A DNA stretch of 64,000 nt from Antilocapra americana (taxonomy: Eukaryota; Chordata; Mammalia; Artiodactyla; Antilocapridae), in the NCBI GenBank assembly GCA_007570785.1, contig ML660201.1, forward strand, positions 43,796,473 through 43,860,472, written 5' to 3'. The notes below the pieces were generated by a model. That model was not told the origin of the DNA, made no database searches, and worked only from the letters and a program-made list of their open reading frames with translations. The position numbers and the translations under genes were made by a program. This document shows, piece after piece, positions 62,578 through 64,000 of the stretch (positions within the stretch are counted from its first letter, which is position 1; every line of letters starts with the position of its first letter).

Positions 62578-62960
62578 CTGCCTCAAGTCTCCCTCCGCAG
62601 CTGGCAGCTCACCAAGCCCGATTTGGCGGGTGGGAAACAGAGGCGGCGGGTGGGAAACAGGAGCGGCGGGTAGGAGCGGCCCTGAGCTGACAGGGTGCAG
62701 AGCGACCGCCAGGCACACCCCGACCCCACCCCGACAGTTTCGCCCCCAGCAGCGGCCGCCGCGCACACGCCCCCGCAGGCGCGTCTACCGCTGACCGGCC
62801 CCGCCCCGCCTGGCCCCCGGGAGGCCTTTCTCAGCCGCTGGCACAGGCTTCCGCCCCGTCACGTGATTCGGGCCCGGCTATAAAAGACCCGGCTCTATTC
62901 CCGGGTCGGGCCGCCACCTGGAGGCTGGAGTGGGGCCGCTTCCTGGGCCGACGCGGCGCC
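62578..62960. promoter_or_regulatory. Second CpG island with TATA box and CACGTG, possible alternative PRKCD promoter
   Basis: CpG-dense sequence holding GTCACGTGAT at 62859-62868, TATAAA at 62879-62884 (+ strand), NotI-like GCGGCCGC near 62754, and a strong minus-strand donor (GGCAG before GTGAGC at 62577). It lies about 5.7 kb upstream of the main island. Human PRKCD is known to have an upstream alternative 5' exon at a similar distance, from memory. The TATA box would instead drive + strand transcription. Confidence 0.5.
62625..62680. repeat. 20-bp tandem repeat in the second CpG island
   Basis: Copies at 62625-62644 and 62645-62664, with a shortened third at 62665-62680. The unit is GGCGGGTGGGAAACAGAGGC with one small change. 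Each full unit carries GGTGGGAAA, close to RBPJ-type (GTGGGAA) cores. Confidence 0.85.
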
Positions 62961-62999
62961 TTCTTGCCCTCAGCTGCTGGCTGGGTCCTGGAGAGTCAG

Positions 63000-64000
63000 A
63001 GTGACTCGGGCACTCCCATTTCGTGGATGGCGTAACCGAGAGCCTGGGCGAGAGTGTTGTCCAAGGCACCTCAACCAGCTTTCTGGCTGGGAGGACGGGA
63101 GGCTGGATGGGGGATGCCGGATGGGGACGGAGAGTCACAGAAACCTAGAAATGAATGACACACATTGGCTGTTCTGATGAAAAATAGAGCAAGTTAAGGA
63201 AAACAAAGACAAGTTTACAGAGATAAGTAGAAATTTGTCATTATTGCACGGATAATTTCATCTCCTGAGACAGACCTACACTCCACACTGTCATTGCATC
63301 TTAAAAATTGCCTTACTGGAAGGCACAATCAGAGCAGGCTTCCTGGAGAAGGCGGCTGTGTGGTGGTGGCAGAGTAGTCTGTGGCTCAAGACCCCTTGTT
63401 CATTTCACCTTGGTACCAGGATGAGGGATCCCAGACTCCTGACCCAGGGTTTGCCAACAACACTTGGCAAGGCTGTAAGCAGGGGCAATGAGCAGTGCCT
63501 GGAGAGAAGTGGTTAGGCCAGTTGGACCAGCAGAGCCTGAGCAAGGTGCCTGCACAGCCAGCACCTTCCATTCTGACTCCTCCAGGAATCTGAGAGGCAC
63601 TGGGGCATCAGGACGGCCCTTCCAACTCATCCACCATCCCCCACCCCCCCAGGCCCCTCCTCAAGGCCACTGCTCAGGGTGTGTTTTGCTCTTAAAATGC
63701 CATTCCATTAAGCTCTTAACCATCTAACAAGACCCCACGCAAGAGGTCCTCCTCTAGATTCCTGTCTCTAACTGAGGAGGGCCTCTGCTTCCTATAAGCT
63801 CTGCCCTCACCTCCATCCCACTACTGGCATGGTCCAGGGTCTTTTCTGGGGCACTGACCACATGTACAGAGGCTCCACAGTAGGAAGAACTCGCATGCCA
63901 CTTCCACACTAACTGGCTGTGTGACCTTGAGCAAGTGTCAGCCATCTCTGAGCCTCAGGTTCCTCATTTGTAAAATCCCAAGCCCTTGAAACTGCTCTGA
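63000..64000. other. Right-edge sequence without recognised gene
   Basis: Downstream of the second CpG island. A forward MIR lies at 63870-63990 (GTGTGACCTTGAGCAAGTGT). No RFT1 coding sequence is seen, although that gene is the expected neighbour. Confidence 0.6.
63870..63990 (+). repeat. MIR SINE
   Basis: CTGGCTGTGTGACCTTGAGC, then CTCAGGTTCCTCATTTGTAA and AATCCC. Confidence 0.75.

Overview
This is a mammalian nuclear window, and the repeats identify it as a ruminant. Intron-exon genes are separated by many Bov-tA/Bov-A SINEs (tRNA-Glu head plus BovB-derived tail), CHR-type cetartiodactyl SINEs, a BovB piece and ruminant L1 3' ends. Older MIR, L2, L1M and Tigger fossils lie between them. 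I found no operons, CRISPR arrays or prokaryotic genes. There is one assembly gap of exactly 100 N, at 60140-60239.

Two genes face each other tail to tail. On the + strand, positions 1-7949 hold the last ten coding exons of transketolase (TKT). The joined exons give 429 codons in one unbroken frame, equal to residues 195-623 of the 623-residue human enzyme, so the first 194 residues lie to the left of the window. On the - strand, 27383-39744 holds all 17 coding exons of protein kinase C delta (PRKCD), which join to 674 codons plus a stop. Its 5' noncoding part extends to a CpG-island promoter near 56.7-57.1 kb. A small untranslated exon is likely near 53.13-53.24 kb, and an alternative first exon is possible in a second CpG island near 62.6-62.9 kb. 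The pairing matches human 3p21.1 (PRKCD next to TKT) in inverted orientation. RFT1, expected beyond PRKCD, was not seen.

Region by region: 1-8060 is TKT with small introns. Positions 8061-26810 are gene-free and contain SINEs, old L1 pieces and a 4.1-kb, end-to-end Tigger1-like DNA transposon (20673-24810) that carries several younger SINEs. Positions 26810-39763 are the PRKCD coding part. Positions 39764-56752 are its large first intron(s), with an L1 3' end, Bov-tA copies and two CA microsatellites. Positions 56150-57480 are the main CpG island. Positions 57500-64000 are upstream sequence with a gapped L1, a short minisatellite and the second CpG island.

The genes are neighbours by synteny, not by pathway. 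TKT is a thiamine-dependent enzyme of the non-oxidative pentose phosphate pathway. PRKCD is a diacylglycerol-activated Ser/Thr kinase. The most notable coding observation is in the PRKCD hinge: the human caspase-3 site (D-M-Q-D before N) is predicted to read D-V-T-E, so the Asp needed at the cut is missing. The most notable RNA-level observations are a TKT exon that begins with a donor-like GTGAGT directly after its acceptor AG, and a long inverted SINE pair in the last TKT intron.
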